DNA of 64,000 nt from Paludibacterium yongneupense DSM 18731 (GCF_000422925.1 NZ_AUGZ01000018.1:53344-117343), one strand, 5' to 3'; numbered from the stretch's first letter, positions 46,165 through 58,613 are shown. Numbers and translations: made by a program. Notes: generated by a model not told the origin, from the letters alone.

Positions 46165-47973
46165 TTAGTGAGCGAGGACCATCTGCAGATGTTCCACCAC
46201 AGGGCCCAGAGCCAGGGCGGGTACATAATTCAGGGCGCCGACCAGTACGACAGTACCGATCAGCAGGACGACGAACAGTGGGCCATGCGTCGGCAAGGTC
46301 CCCGAAGTCACTTGCAGGCGCTTTTTCGCCGCCAGCGAACCCGCTATCGCCAGGATGGGAATGATCATGAAGTAGCGGCCGAACCACATGGCGATCGCGG
46401 TCATGATGTTGAAGAACGGCGTATTCGCGGACACCCCGGCGAAGGCGCTGCCGTTGTTGTTGGCGGCCGAGCTGAAGGTATACAGCAGCTCGGTGAACCC
46501 ATGCGCGCCGGGGTTCGCGATTCCGGCGCGACCGGCCGCGCTCATCGCGGCGATGGCGGTCAGCACCAGCACCAGCGTCGGCGTCACCAGAATCGTCAGC
46601 GCCGTCATCTTCATTTCGAAGACCTCGATCTTCTTGCCCAGGTATTCCGGAGTCCGCCCCACCATCAGGCCGGCGATGAACACAGCCAGGATCGCGAAGA
46701 TCAGCATGCCGTACAGGCCGGAACCCACACCGCCGAACACCACTTCGCCCAGTTGCATCATGAAGGTCGGCACCAGGCCGCCGAGCGGCGTCAGCGAATC
46801 ATGCATCACATTGACCGCCCCGCACGATGCCGCCGTGGTCACGGCCGCGAACAGCATGCTGTCGTTGATGCCGAAGCGCGTCTCTTTGCCTTCCATATTG
46901 CCGCCGCCCTGCAGCAGGCCGAGATGTTGATCGACGCCCAGCCTGTCCAGTTGCGGAATGCCGCGTTGTTCGGCCCAGAAGCCGATGGAAGCGACGCAGA
47001 CAAAAATCACCGTCATCGCGCCGAGCACGGCCCAGCCCTGGCGCCGGTCGCCGACCATATGGCCGAAGGTGAAACACAAGGCGGCCGGAATCAGGAAGAT
47101 CGCCAGCATCTGCACAAAGTTGGACAGCGGGGTCGGGTTTTCAAACGGATGTGCGGAGTTGGCGTTGAAGAAGCCGCCACCATTGGTGCCGACCATCTTG
47201 ATCGCTTCCTGCGACGCGACCGGCCCCAGCGCCAGCGTCTGCGTCCGCGAGGTCATCGTGTCGAGCACCGGCTTGCCGGACGCATCCTTGACCGGCGCTC
47301 CCGCCTTGTCGAGCCTGGCTTGCTGGTAGACGGTCGACTGTACGGTAGTCACGTCGCGATACGGCGTCAGATTCTGGATCACGCCCTGGCCGACGAAAAC
47401 GAGCGACAGGATCAGCGACAGCGGCAGCAGGACATAGACGGTAATGCGGGTCAGGTCGACCCAGAAATTGCCGACGACGGCGGAACCGTGGCGGGCGAAG
47501 CCGCGAATCAAGGCCGCCACAACGGCGATGCCCAGTGCGGCGGAGAAGAAATTCTGCACCGTCAGCGCCACCATCTGGGTCAGATAGCTCATCGTGCTTT
47601 CGCCGCCATAGCCTTGCCAGTTGGTATTGGTAACGAAAGAAATCGCGGTATTGAACGCCGAGTCGGGCGATACCGCCCCCATCGCCTGCGAATTGAGCGG
47701 CAATGCGCCCTGAACCCGCTGGATCAGGTAAACGAACAGTACGCCGACGACACTGAATACGAGCAGGTCGAGCGCATAGCGTTTCCAGCCCGACTCCTGC
47801 TCCGGATCGACGCCGGCCAGACGATAGAGCCCGTTTTCGACGCGCCCCAGCCATTTGCGCGGTCCATAGGCATCCTTGCCCAGTATCCCGGCGATATAGG
47901 CACCCAGCGGCCAGGACAGAAGCAGCAACACCAGCAGAAACGCGCCCAGCAACAGCAATGCATCGCTTGTCAT
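46165..47973 (-). CDS. kdpA: Potassium-transporting ATPase subunit A
   Basis: 602 residues, about ten membrane spans, the K+-binding channel-like subunit. Four selectivity-loop regions are visible, e.g. [63 protein letters not shown], and [12 protein letters not shown]. Starts one base after the kdpF stop. Confidence 0.98.
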   Translation of the reverse strand: MTSDALLLLGAFLLVLLLLSWPLGAYIAGILGKDAYGPRKWLGRVENGLYRLAGVDPEQESGWKRYALDLLVFSVVGVLFVYLIQRVQGALPLNSQAMGAVSPDSAFNTAISFVTNTNWQGYGGESTMSYLTQMVALTVQNFFSAALGIAVVAALIRGFARHGSAVVGNFWVDLTRITVYVLLPLSLILSLVFVGQGVIQNLTPYRDVTTVQSTVYQQARLDKAGAPVKDASGKPVLDTMTSRTQTLALGPVASQEAIKMVGTNGGGFFNANSAHPFENPTPLSNFVQMLAIFLIPAALCFTFGHMVGDRRQGWAVLGAMTVIFVCVASIGFWAEQRGIPQLDRLGVDQHLGLLQGGGNMEGKETRFGINDSMLFAAVTTAASCGAVNVMHDSLTPLGGLVPTFMMQLGEVVFGGVGSGLYGMLIFAILAVFIAGLMVGRTPEYLGKKIEVFEMKMTALTILVTPTLVLVLTAIAAMSAAGRAGIANPGAHGFTELLYTFSSAANNNGSAFAGVSANTPFFNIMTAIAMWFGRYFMIIPILAIAGSLAAKKRLQVTSGTLPTHGPLFVVLLIGTVVLVGALNYVPALALGPVVEHLQMVLAH

Positions 47974-47974
47974 T

Positions 47975-48064
47975 TCAGAAATTCTCCGGCTTCAGCAAAG
48001 CGTAAATCAGATAAACCAGCAACAAGGCGGAAGCGATGCCGCCGATGACGACGTAAACGCTCAT
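47975..48064 (-). CDS. kdpF: KdpF small membrane subunit
   Basis: 29 residues ([29 protein letters not shown] in two halves), one membrane span ending in the typical LLKPEXF tail. Ribosome site GGGAGG 6 bases before the ATG. It stabilises the KdpABC complex. Its ATG overlaps the stop of the small gene before it (ATGA). Confidence 0.95.
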   Translation of the reverse strand: MSVYVVIGGIASALLLVYLIYALLKPENF

Positions 48065-48153
48065 GACTTGCCTCCCAGCCGCGCACAGCCCTCGGCCAGC
48101 AGCCCGCACAGCGCGGTAAATACGACGGTCAAACCGATATAGATCAGGTCCAC
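48061..48153 (-). CDS. 30-residue membrane peptide at the head of the kdp operon
   Basis: A GTG at 48153 with a strong ribosome site (AAAGGAGG, 7-8 bases upstream) opens a 30-codon frame: MDLIYIGLTVVFTALCGLLA, then [10 protein letters not shown]. One membrane span of about 19 residues is followed by a short polar tail. The stop overlaps the kdpF start (ATGA), the same translational coupling used along this operon. It is too short for ordinary gene callers. I recall similar short peptides before kdpF in other proteobacteria, but no function. Confidence 0.8.
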   Translation of the reverse strand: MDLIYIGLTVVFTALCGLLAEGCARLGGKS

Positions 48154-48212
48154 GAGGCCCCTCCTTTACACAATAAAATCCGCCCGAATGAACAGGGTCG
48201 GTATCTTGATGT

Positions 48213-48241
48213 CTGTAAAGTACATAAACCGGTATAAAAAT
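48213..48241 (-). promoter_or_regulatory. Candidate KdpE-binding and promoter region of the kdp operon
   Basis: On the minus strand the stretch reads TTTTTATACCGG then TTTATGTACTTTACA, a T-rich repeat of TTTAYR units like the KdpE site before E. coli kdpFABC. It is 60-88 bases before the first start codon (48153) and the only AT-rich island between the kinase terminator and the operon. Exact -35/-10 boxes are not assigned. Confidence 0.55.
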
Positions 48242-48246
48242 GACGT

Positions 48247-48268
48247 AAAAAGCGCGCCCGCACGGCGC
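48247..48268 (-). terminator. Terminator of the HD-GYP/FIST/hybrid-kinase operon
   Basis: On the minus strand a short GC stem (GCGCC with GGCGC) is followed by GCGCTTTTTAC, 20 bases after the kinase stop. The stem is short (5 bp), so it may be leaky into kdp. Confidence 0.55.
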
Positions 48269-48287
48269 AGCCCGGCAAGCGGAAGAA

Positions 48288-51752
<3,465 letters not shown>

Positions 51753-51762
51753 AGGAAGGTCC

Positions 51763-52908
51763 TCACCGCTCTCCCACCAGCGTAATGGTCATGGTCTGGT
51801 TGTATAAGCGGCACTCGGTACGGGCGGCCGCCTCGCTGATTTCGCCATTGGAATAGAATCCGCAGCCGATCACATCGGGACCGAGGGTATCCATCACCGC
51901 TTCGACCTCCTCCTCCACCCTATCGCCCATGACCAGCTTGCGCCCGATGCAGCTGACCAGCAAGGCCAGCATCTGTTCGGACCCGGCAAGGGCCGGAGCG
52001 ACCGCCTGCGCGGCGTGTTCCGCGCCCTGGATCAGCTTGTCGGTGCTCGAGTGCATCAAGCGCAAATAGCCGTCGGGATCGATATCGCCGGCCAGCAGCA
52101 GGGAGCCCGCCGCTTCATCCACACCCAGGATGGTGCGAATCACACCACTGCTGCCGCTCCGATCCGGGCCAAGCATGTCGAAAGGAAACAGCAGGCCCGA
52201 AGCGGGCAGCTGGCTTGCATACTCTCCCAGGTAGCGCTTGTAGATATCCAGCGCCCGCTCGCCATCGAGCTCGAACAACACGTTCTCATGACAACGCGTG
52301 ATCTTGCGCGCCGGGCCGAACGCTTCCCATCCGCCAAAAGAGCTGTTCTCCAGCACCAGCCTTGACCCATAGAAACCCAGCGCCAGCAATTGATCGCTCG
52401 CGGCACCGCTCGCGCAGGTCGTCCAGGTCCGGGCAAAGGCGCCGCCATCCGCCGCCAGGCCGCCCGATATCTGCACATCGGGCGCGACCTGGCTCTGAAC
52501 GCCTAGCACCAGCGCGCTGCCATTGATCGCCACGCCGGTCCCCAGTAGCAACACCGCACGCAGCCCGTCCGCAGGCAATCCCGCGGCGAGACGCGCTCCG
52601 GCCGCATGCGAGTCGCTCATCCGGGCGAGTCGCGCCGTCGACAGCACCACCCGACTGTCGGCATGAGCGAAGGAGAGCGCGGTCAGCACGCAGGAGTGAT
52701 CGAAGACATTGGCTCCCGCGATCTCGCCGGCGGTCGAGCAGCCGACCCACACGCTGTCGGGCGCCGTTGCCAGCAGCCGCGCCATCCAGGCGCTATCCTC
52801 GAAATAATCGACTGCGCCGAAAACCAGAATCACATCGGCGCCGCGCCAGTCCGGAGCGATCCTGTCCATATCTGGCTTGGCGGCCAGTGTCCATTGACGA
52901 AGCTTCAT
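51763..52908 (-). CDS. FIST-domain sensor protein, NosP-like
   Basis: 381 residues of FIST_N and FIST_C. Typical: DVILVFGAVDYFEDSAW, VGCSTAGEIAG (about 58), DVQISGGLAADGGAF, LALGFYGSRL, ALDIYKRYLGEYA, GCGFYSNGEISEAAARTECRLYNQTMTITLV at the C-terminus. NosP proteins are FIST proteins that bind heme and nitric oxide and act through a hybrid kinase coded beside them. The size and neighbour fit; heme binding is not proven by the sequence. Second gene of the operon, 40 bases after the HD-GYP stop. Confidence 0.85.
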   Translation of the reverse strand: MKLRQWTLAAKPDMDRIAPDWRGADVILVFGAVDYFEDSAWMARLLATAPDSVWVGCSTAGEIAGANVFDHSCVLTALSFAHADSRVVLSTARLARMSDSHAAGARLAAGLPADGLRAVLLLGTGVAINGSALVLGVQSQVAPDVQISGGLAADGGAFARTWTTCASGAASDQLLALGFYGSRLVLENSSFGGWEAFGPARKITRCHENVLFELDGERALDIYKRYLGEYASQLPASGLLFPFDMLGPDRSGSSGVIRTILGVDEAAGSLLLAGDIDPDGYLRLMHSSTDKLIQGAEHAAQAVAPALAGSEQMLALLVSCIGRKLVMGDRVEEEVEAVMDTLGPDVIGCGFYSNGEISEAAARTECRLYNQTMTITLVGER

Positions 52909-52948
52909 CAGTCTGCACCTCTACCGGCACGCCCGCAGCAGGCCATGC

Positions 52949-54016
52949 TCATAGCAATTCGAAGACGGGAAGATCCTGTGCAGGGTCCTCCGGGAAACAA
53001 CGTCTGATTTCCAGCACCTGCTCCCACCCTCTCTCGAAGGCATCGCAGCAGGAGGGACAAAAATGGCGGCCGCGCTCGGACAGGATGTACTCGCGCGCTT
53101 CATCCACGCTCCACGGCAATTTATACGGCCGTGTGGTCGTCAAGGCATCAAACACATCGGCTACCGCCACGATGCGCGCCACTAGCGGAATCGCATCGCC
53201 CTGCAAGCCGTCCGGATAGCCGCTGCCGTCGAACTTCTCGTGATGCGACTGCGCAATGCTTGCGGCCATGCGTATCAAGGGCGAAATGCTGCCCGACAAA
53301 ATCCGGGCGCCGACGACAGCATGACTGCGCATGATGATCAGCTCCTCGTCCGACAGGCGACCGGGTTTGAGCAGGATATAATCCGGCACACCGAGTTTGC
53401 CGATGTCGTGCATGGGAGCGGCCAATCGCAGCGAGTCGATGAAGCCCTCGTCGCAACCCAGACTCTCGGCGATCAGAACAGCATAAGCCGCCATGCGCCG
53501 CAGGTGAGAGCCGGTTTCCGGATCGCGGAATTCAGCCGCGCGCGACAGGCGGAACACCAGTTCCTGCTCGCGCTCCCGTATCGTGCGCGTCGCGCGCTCC
53601 ACTTCCAGTGCGAGCCATTCGCTGCGATGCTTGAGCTGTGTCTGCGCATGGCGCAGGGCCAGCAGATTGCGCACACGCAACCTGAACTCGACGGCATCGA
53701 CCGGCTTGGCGAGAAATTCGGACACACCGAGTTCCAGCGCCTCCTGCCTCACTGCCTTCTCGTCCGCCGTCGTCACCATGACGATGGGAACGTCGTCGCA
53801 GCCCGGCAACAAGCGAAAGCGGCGGATAAATTCATGTCCGTCGATATCGGGCATCATGAAATCGAGCAAGACCAGATCCGGGGCCGCCGTACGGCACCAC
53901 TCCAACGCCTCCAGCGGCTGCTCGAACGTCATGGCGGCACGGCTGTCCACCGCCAGAGTCAGCGCACTCATCAACACCAGATTGGTGGGGTTATCATCCA
54001 CGATCAAAATCGCCAT
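52949..54016 (-). CDS. Response regulator with HD-GYP c-di-GMP phosphodiesterase domain
   Basis: 355 residues. Receiver domain (VDDNPTNLVLMSAL; phospho-Asp in LVLLDFMMPDIDG), a helical linker of about 30 residues (QLKHRSEWLALEVERATRTI), then the HD-GYP domain with all signature parts: SHLRRMAAYA, MHDIGKLGVPD, RSHAVVGARIL, AQSHHEKFDGSGYPDGLQGDAIPLVARIVAVADVFDALT. It should break c-di-GMP when phosphorylated. First gene of the operon with FIST and the hybrid kinase. Confidence 0.95.
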   Translation of the reverse strand: MAILIVDDNPTNLVLMSALTLAVDSRAAMTFEQPLEALEWCRTAAPDLVLLDFMMPDIDGHEFIRRFRLLPGCDDVPIVMVTTADEKAVRQEALELGVSEFLAKPVDAVEFRLRVRNLLALRHAQTQLKHRSEWLALEVERATRTIREREQELVFRLSRAAEFRDPETGSHLRRMAAYAVLIAESLGCDEGFIDSLRLAAPMHDIGKLGVPDYILLKPGRLSDEELIIMRSHAVVGARILSGSISPLIRMAASIAQSHHEKFDGSGYPDGLQGDAIPLVARIVAVADVFDALTTTRPYKLPWSVDEAREYILSERGRHFCPSCCDAFERGWEQVLEIRRCFPEDPAQDLPVFELL

Positions 54017-54112
54017 GCCGTCCCGTCCCTATGTTGGATCCATGCGTTATCCGAAAGCAGTGCCTTCTTAAAGCATTATCGAATATGAATACGTACTTTG
54101 CCGGAATAGCGC

Positions 54113-54127
54113 ATGACATAATGTCAT
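54113..54127. promoter_or_regulatory. 15-bp palindrome between the HD-GYP operon and the Rrf2 gene
   Basis: ATGACAT and ATGTCAT are perfect complements around one A. On the minus strand a consensus -35 hexamer TTGACA (54134-54139) sits just outside, so a repressor bound here would cover the -10 zone of the HD-GYP operon. It is a candidate operator for the Rrf2 regulator transcribed away from it. Confidence 0.5.
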
Positions 54128-54246
54128 ATGAATTGTCAAAATATCGGGATACCCCTATTGCGACGGGAGGCCCGGCGCGGAGGGGGCGGCGCAGGCTTGC
54201 CAGCCAATTTAGATGTGTCTATCATGGTTACACATATCCCGAGTCC

Positions 54247-54681
54247 ATGAAGATGAACAAAAGCAGCCGTTTTGCCGTCAGCGTCCACATCCTGACCCTG
54301 CTCGCTCTCAAGAGCACGCCGGTCCCGTCGTCCTACATTGCAGCCAGCGTCAATACCAACCCGGCCATGATCCGCCGCATCCTGGTCATGCTCGGCAACG
54401 CCGGACTCACCCGCGCCTGCATGGGCGCCAACGGCGGGACTTCGCTCGCCCGTGCTCCAAGCGACATTCCCTTGCTGGAGATCTACCGCGCAGTCGACGA
54501 TCCGGTCGTACTCAGCCTGCACCACAGCGCCCCCAACACCCATTGCCCGGTCGGATGCCGTATCACGGAAGTGCTCGAGAACGTGATCGATCGCGCCGAG
54601 GCCGCCATGCAGGCGACGCTGGCCGATATCAGCGTCGCCGATGTCGTCGAAAAACTGCAGCTGGAAGCCCATCCCGCCTGA
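54247..54681 (+). CDS. Rrf2-family transcriptional regulator
   Basis: 144 residues from the ATG at 54247 (54253 is the alternative). Winged helix-turn-helix with the Rrf2 pattern: KSSRFAVSVHILTLLAL, SSYIAASVNTNPAMIRRILVMLGNAGLTRAC, GANGGTSLARAPSDIPLLEIYRAV. Cys residues are C58, C100 and C104 (HCPVGC); NsrR and IscR place three Cys in one loop, so an Fe-S cluster is possible but not assured, and YwnA-like relatives without one are an alternative. It is divergent from the HD-GYP/FIST/kinase operon. Confidence 0.9.
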   Translation: MKMNKSSRFAVSVHILTLLALKSTPVPSSYIAASVNTNPAMIRRILVMLGNAGLTRACMGANGGTSLARAPSDIPLLEIYRAVDDPVVLSLHHSAPNTHCPVGCRITEVLENVIDRAEAAMQATLADISVADVVEKLQLEAHPA

Positions 54682-54728
54682 TCAAACCGGTGACGCGCGT
54701 GCCCATGGCACAGATAACGTTATATTTT

Positions 54729-54744
54729 GTTAAGACGCGGTAAA
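54729..54744 (+). promoter_or_regulatory. CpxR-box-like tandem before the CpxR-like gene
   Basis: GTTAA-N6-GTAAA matches the GTAAA-N(4-8)-GTAAA CpxR site with one change. It lies 194 bases before the start codon. A possible -10 (TACAAT, 54910-54915) is much nearer to the gene, so an autoregulatory role is uncertain. Confidence 0.3.
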
Positions 54745-54937
54745 ACCCGAGCATTTTTGCAGATATCGGTGATAATTTTAGCCCCGTCGGCACGCCGTAC
54801 GCCGGCTACACACCACTGACGATAGCTCCGACGGCGCCACTGTCGCGCGCCGGCTACGCCTTCATCGCGATCGACCGTGGATCTCCACAGTTTACCGACA
54901 ATGCATGGTTACAATACGAACTGCCGGTTAATTACAG

Positions 54938-55642
54938 ATGGCGAATGACAAGATGACAAAGGTTTTACTTGTTGACGACGATGTCGTTTTGGTCGACCTG
55001 CTCAAGGAATATCTTGAGCGAGAAGGTTATGAAGCGTCAGCCGTTTATAACGGAGAAGACGGCGTCGCCCATGCACTCAGCGGCGACTATTCGATCGTGG
55101 TGCTCGATGTCATGATGCCAAGGCTCAGCGGCATCGAAGCTCTGGCACGCATCCGCATTTCAAGCCGTATCCCGGTCATCATGCTGACGGCGCGCGGAGA
55201 CGATACCGACCGTATCGTCGGACTCGAACTCGGTGCGGATGATTATGTCGCCAAACCCTGCACACCGCGCGAGCTTGCGGCGCGCATCCGCGCGATCCTG
55301 CGCCGCACGCAAGGCGAAGTCCGGGTGGAAACGGCGAGCGGGCCGATCAAGGTCGGCAATCTGGAAATGTGGCCCGAGCAACGCCGTGCGGTATGGGAGG
55401 GGAAAACGCTCGAACTCACGAGCACCGAATTCAACCTGCTGGAAGTTCTTGCGCGGCACGCCGGACGTACCGTCAGCAAAAACGAACTGTCCGAGCAGGG
55501 GCTCGGCCGCGCGTTGACTCGCTACGACCGCAGCATCGACGTTCATCTCAGCAGCATCCGCCACAAGCTCGGCCCCCTGCCCGATGGCAGGTCAACCATC
55601 CAGACGGTGTACCGCCAGGGGTATCAACTGATTCGGGAGTGA
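54938..55642 (+). CDS. cpxR: OmpR-family response regulator, CpxR-like
   Basis: 234 residues. Receiver with D13-D15, phospho-acceptor D57 (VVLDVMMPRLSGIEAL), T near 87 and K near 106; then a winged helix (LELTSTEFNLLEVLARHAGRTVSKNELSEQGLGRALTRYDRSIDVHLSSIRHKLG), whose wording is that of CpxR. It likely responds to envelope stress. The kinase follows 6 bases later. Confidence 0.9.
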   Translation: MANDKMTKVLLVDDDVVLVDLLKEYLEREGYEASAVYNGEDGVAHALSGDYSIVVLDVMMPRLSGIEALARIRISSRIPVIMLTARGDDTDRIVGLELGADDYVAKPCTPRELAARIRAILRRTQGEVRVETASGPIKVGNLEMWPEQRRAVWEGKTLELTSTEFNLLEVLARHAGRTVSKNELSEQGLGRALTRYDRSIDVHLSSIRHKLGPLPDGRSTIQTVYRQGYQLIRE

Positions 55643-55648
55643 GCACGG

Positions 55649-57061
55649 GTGGGTCGATTATTCTGGAAATTCTTCTGCTTCGTCCTGCTCGCCCAGCTGA
55701 TCGCGTCCTTCGGCATCGGGCGTCTGCTCTGGGGCGGGTCGCATCGCCCCGATGCCGTAGCCGGGGTGAATACCAGCCCGGTCGCCGCCAGCCGCACCGA
55801 GGCGGCCGCGGCCACGCTGCGTTTCGGCGGTCGGCAGGCGCTCACCTTGTTCATCCGCAACGTACCCTATCCCCCGATTTATGCACTGGGCCGCGACGAC
55901 CGCGAACTGCTCGGCCGCCCGGTCGGCAAAGAGACCATCGAAGCCTTGCGCTTCATGGTTACCCAGGAGCCCGAACAGGGTGCGGTACGCAAGGTGATAG
56001 ACCCCGACGGCGGACAGTTCATCGTGTTCGAACCGGAACACAGTCACGTCCGGCTGCCCCCCGGTGGCGAGATCAGCAGACCTCCCCCCCCGCCGCAGGA
56101 GGCGTCGCACGTCCTCGGCCTCCCCGTTCTGCCCTTCCTGCTGTCGCTGATCACCGGCCTCCTTTCTGCGGCCACGATCGCCTGGTACGTGGCCAAGCCG
56201 ATCCGTATCCTGCGCGCGGCATTCACTGGCGCGGGCGACGGCAAGCTGGATGCCAATCTGGCGCAATCCATGGGGCGCCGCCGCGACGAATTGGCTGATC
56301 TCGGCCACGACTTCGACCGCATGACCCGGCAGTTGCGCTGCCTGATGGACGGGCAGCGCCGTCTGCTGCACGATGTCTCGCACGAGCTTCGCTCGCCCAT
56401 GGCGCGCATGCAGGCCGTGATCGGTCTGCTGCGGCAGCAGCCGGAACGGCTGGAGGCCTTTCTCGACCGCATCGAACGCGAGACAGAGCGCATGGATCAA
56501 CTGGTCGAGGAGCTGCTGACCCTGTCGCGGCTGGAATCCGGCGTGATCGGCACCGTTCGCGACCCGGTGGCCATGGCCGAAGTGCTCGGCCATGTCGCCG
56601 ATGACGCGTCCCTCGAGGCCCGCAGCAAAGGATGCTGGATAGACGCAAGCCAGAATACCGAAGCCTGCGTGATCGGCAATCCGGAGCTGCTGCAGAGGGC
56701 CATCGAGAATGTGGTACGCAATGCGATCAAGTACAGCCCGCAGGATGGCGTGGTAGAGATCGCCGCCACGCTGGACAAGGAGGCGGCGCGCTGGTGCCTG
56801 ACGGTAGAAGACAGAGGGCCTGGCGTGCCGGAAGCGGAACTGACGCGGATATTCGAGCCCTTCTTCCGCGGGAGCTCCGGCAATCAGGCCGATGGCCACG
56901 GTCTCGGACTGGCCATTGCACAGCAGATACTGGAGAGCCACGGCGGCAGCATATGCGCCCTTGGCCGCCAGGGCGGCGGCCTGCGCGTCGTGATCACCCT
57001 GCCGCTGTTCCTGGGCTGCCCCGACGAAACAGACGGCCTGACCGCAGACAGCCCGTCCTGA
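55649..57061 (+). CDS. cpxA: Envelope-stress sensor kinase, CpxA-like
   Basis: 470 residues from a GTG at 55649. Membrane spans at about 5-27 and 158-180 flank a periplasmic sensor of about 125 residues with a Pro-rich end (PPPPP at 145-149). HAMP follows, then HisKA with H245 (HDVSHELRSPMARM), N-box (VVRNAIKYSPQ), G1 (DRGPGVPEAE) and G2 (GHGLGLAIAQ). It would phosphorylate the CpxR-like protein. Confidence 0.9.
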   Translation: MGRLFWKFFCFVLLAQLIASFGIGRLLWGGSHRPDAVAGVNTSPVAASRTEAAAATLRFGGRQALTLFIRNVPYPPIYALGRDDRELLGRPVGKETIEALRFMVTQEPEQGAVRKVIDPDGGQFIVFEPEHSHVRLPPGGEISRPPPPPQEASHVLGLPVLPFLLSLITGLLSAATIAWYVAKPIRILRAAFTGAGDGKLDANLAQSMGRRRDELADLGHDFDRMTRQLRCLMDGQRRLLHDVSHELRSPMARMQAVIGLLRQQPERLEAFLDRIERETERMDQLVEELLTLSRLESGVIGTVRDPVAMAEVLGHVADDASLEARSKGCWIDASQNTEACVIGNPELLQRAIENVVRNAIKYSPQDGVVEIAATLDKEAARWCLTVEDRGPGVPEAELTRIFEPFFRGSSGNQADGHGLGLAIAQQILESHGGSICALGRQGGGLRVVITLPLFLGCPDETDGLTADSPS

Positions 57062-57102
57062 ATCCCGCGCGGACCGAAGGCCGCCGCCGCCGCTTGAAGA
57101 TC

Positions 57103-57137
57103 AGACGCCCCGCCGCCCATCGGGCGACGGGGCGTCT
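57103..57137. terminator. Hairpin between convergent cpxA and ndh
   Basis: AGACGCCCCG and CGGGGCGTCT form a 10-bp stem, extended inside by CGCCC/GGGCG after one mismatch. On the + strand GCCGTTTT follows. It can stop both convergent transcripts, more clearly the + one. Confidence 0.75.
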
Positions 57138-57144
57138 GCCGTTT

Positions 57145-58440
57145 TCAGTGCAGTTTGAGCCGCGGCGCAGTGCTGCGGCCGAGCCGGCCAGAGATGATCA
57201 GCAACAAGGTCCGCAGTTTTCCATACAGCGCCATCTGGTGCATGCGATACAAGGAAATGTAGAACATGCGCGCGAGCCGACCTTCGATCATATGGGTACC
57301 GGTCAGATTGCCCATCAGATTGCCGACCGCAGAGAAGCGCGACAGCGAAACCAGCGAACCGTAATCCTTATAAGCAAAAGGAATCGGCGAACGCCCGCGC
57401 AGACGGCGCTCCAGCGTGCGCGCCAGCGTCGCCGTCTGTTGCCGCGCAGCCTGGGCACGCGGCGGCACCCACTTGCCATCCCCCATCGGGCAGGCGGCAC
57501 AATCGCCGAGCGCGAAAATGTTTTCGTCGCGCGTCGTCTGCAGCGTGGGCAATACCAGCAGCTGATTGATGCGGTTGTTCTCCAGCCCCCCCAGGTCCTT
57601 GAGGAAGGCTGGCGCGCGGATGCCGGCCGCCCAGACCCGCAGGTGGGCGGGAATCACCTCCCCGCCGGCAAGGGTCAGGCTGTCCGGCCCGACTTCACGA
57701 ACCGCAGAGCCGGTCAGCACCGTGACATCGATGGCGGACAAGGCTTGCGCAGCCTGCACCGACAGCCTCTCCGGCAGAGCGGGCAAAATGCGCGCCCCGG
57801 CCTCGATCAGGGTAATGCTCACATCTTCCGGCCGGATCGCCAGCCCGTACTCGGCCAGTTCCTGCGAGGTATGGCGCAATTCGGCCGACAATTCGACGCC
57901 GGTCGCTCCGGCACCGACAATGGCGACATTGATCTTGTGGTTGGCATCCCCTTCGGGGCTCGACGAAGCGCGCATATAGTGCTGCAGCAACAGGCGATGG
58001 AAACGGTCGGCCTGGGCGCGCGAGTCGAGGAAGATGCAATTCTCGGCGACGCCGGGCGTGCCGAAATCATTGGACTGGCTGCCGACGGCGATCACCAGCG
58101 TGTCATACCCGAGTTCGCGCTCGGCAACCAGTTCGCCGTCCTGTTCGTTGGCGATAGCGGCCAGGCGAACGGTTTTCTTGTCGCGGTCCAGCCCCATCAT
58201 CCGGCCGAGCTGAAAATTGAAATGATTCCAGCGTGCCTGCGCTACATAGTTGAGCTCATCCACCGAGGAATTGAGCACCCCGGCCGCCACTTCATGCAAT
58301 AGCGGTTTCCAGACATGGGTCAGGTTGGCGTCGACCAGCGTGACGCGGGCCAGGCCCTGTTTGCCCAGGGTACGCCCCAGGCGGGTGGCCAGCTCGAGGC
58401 CGGCGGCGCCTCCGCCTACGATTACGATGCGATGGGACAT
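57145..58440 (-). CDS. ndh: Type II NADH dehydrogenase (NDH-2)
   Basis: 431 residues. FAD-binding GGGAAGLELATRLG at the N-terminus, NAD(P)H-binding VAIVGAGATGVELSAELR near 165, and FALGDCAACP near 300, which binds FAD. The C-terminal part is basic and amphipathic, for peripheral membrane attachment. It passes electrons from NADH to quinone without pumping protons. A 16-bp operator-like palindrome lies 89-104 bases upstream. Confidence 0.93.
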   Translation of the reverse strand: MSHRIVIVGGGAAGLELATRLGRTLGKQGLARVTLVDANLTHVWKPLLHEVAAGVLNSSVDELNYVAQARWNHFNFQLGRMMGLDRDKKTVRLAAIANEQDGELVAERELGYDTLVIAVGSQSNDFGTPGVAENCIFLDSRAQADRFHRLLLQHYMRASSSPEGDANHKINVAIVGAGATGVELSAELRHTSQELAEYGLAIRPEDVSITLIEAGARILPALPERLSVQAAQALSAIDVTVLTGSAVREVGPDSLTLAGGEVIPAHLRVWAAGIRAPAFLKDLGGLENNRINQLLVLPTLQTTRDENIFALGDCAACPMGDGKWVPPRAQAARQQTATLARTLERRLRGRSPIPFAYKDYGSLVSLSRFSAVGNLMGNLTGTHMIEGRLARMFYISLYRMHQMALYGKLRTLLLIISGRLGRSTAPRLKLH

Positions 58441-58528
58441 GGTATTTGCACCAGAGAGAGAAAATCGGTATTGCCAGGCCGGTGCGGCGGCGATAGCGTG
58501 AGCCGCGACGATCCTGACGCTTGAATTG

Positions 58529-58544
58529 TATACCGATTAGTATA
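58529..58544. promoter_or_regulatory. TetR-type operator-like palindrome before ndh
   Basis: TATAC-CGATTA-GTATA has perfect 5-base arms in the only AT-rich part of the 173-base gap. Such TATAC...GTATA pairs are typical of TetR-family sites, though a promoter -10 region could also look like this. No TetR gene is in the window. Confidence 0.45.
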
Positions 58545-58613
58545 TCTACTTATACGCCTCCGGCGCAATGCATAATCCCGCTTTAATAAAATGGATTTAT
58601 AGCGGCCGTCGCC

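Noticed and set aside
51763..52908. FIST protein called a dedicated heme NO sensor outright
   Set aside because: The family and its neighbours fit NosP, but I could not identify the heme ligand by sequence, so it is kept as NosP-like.
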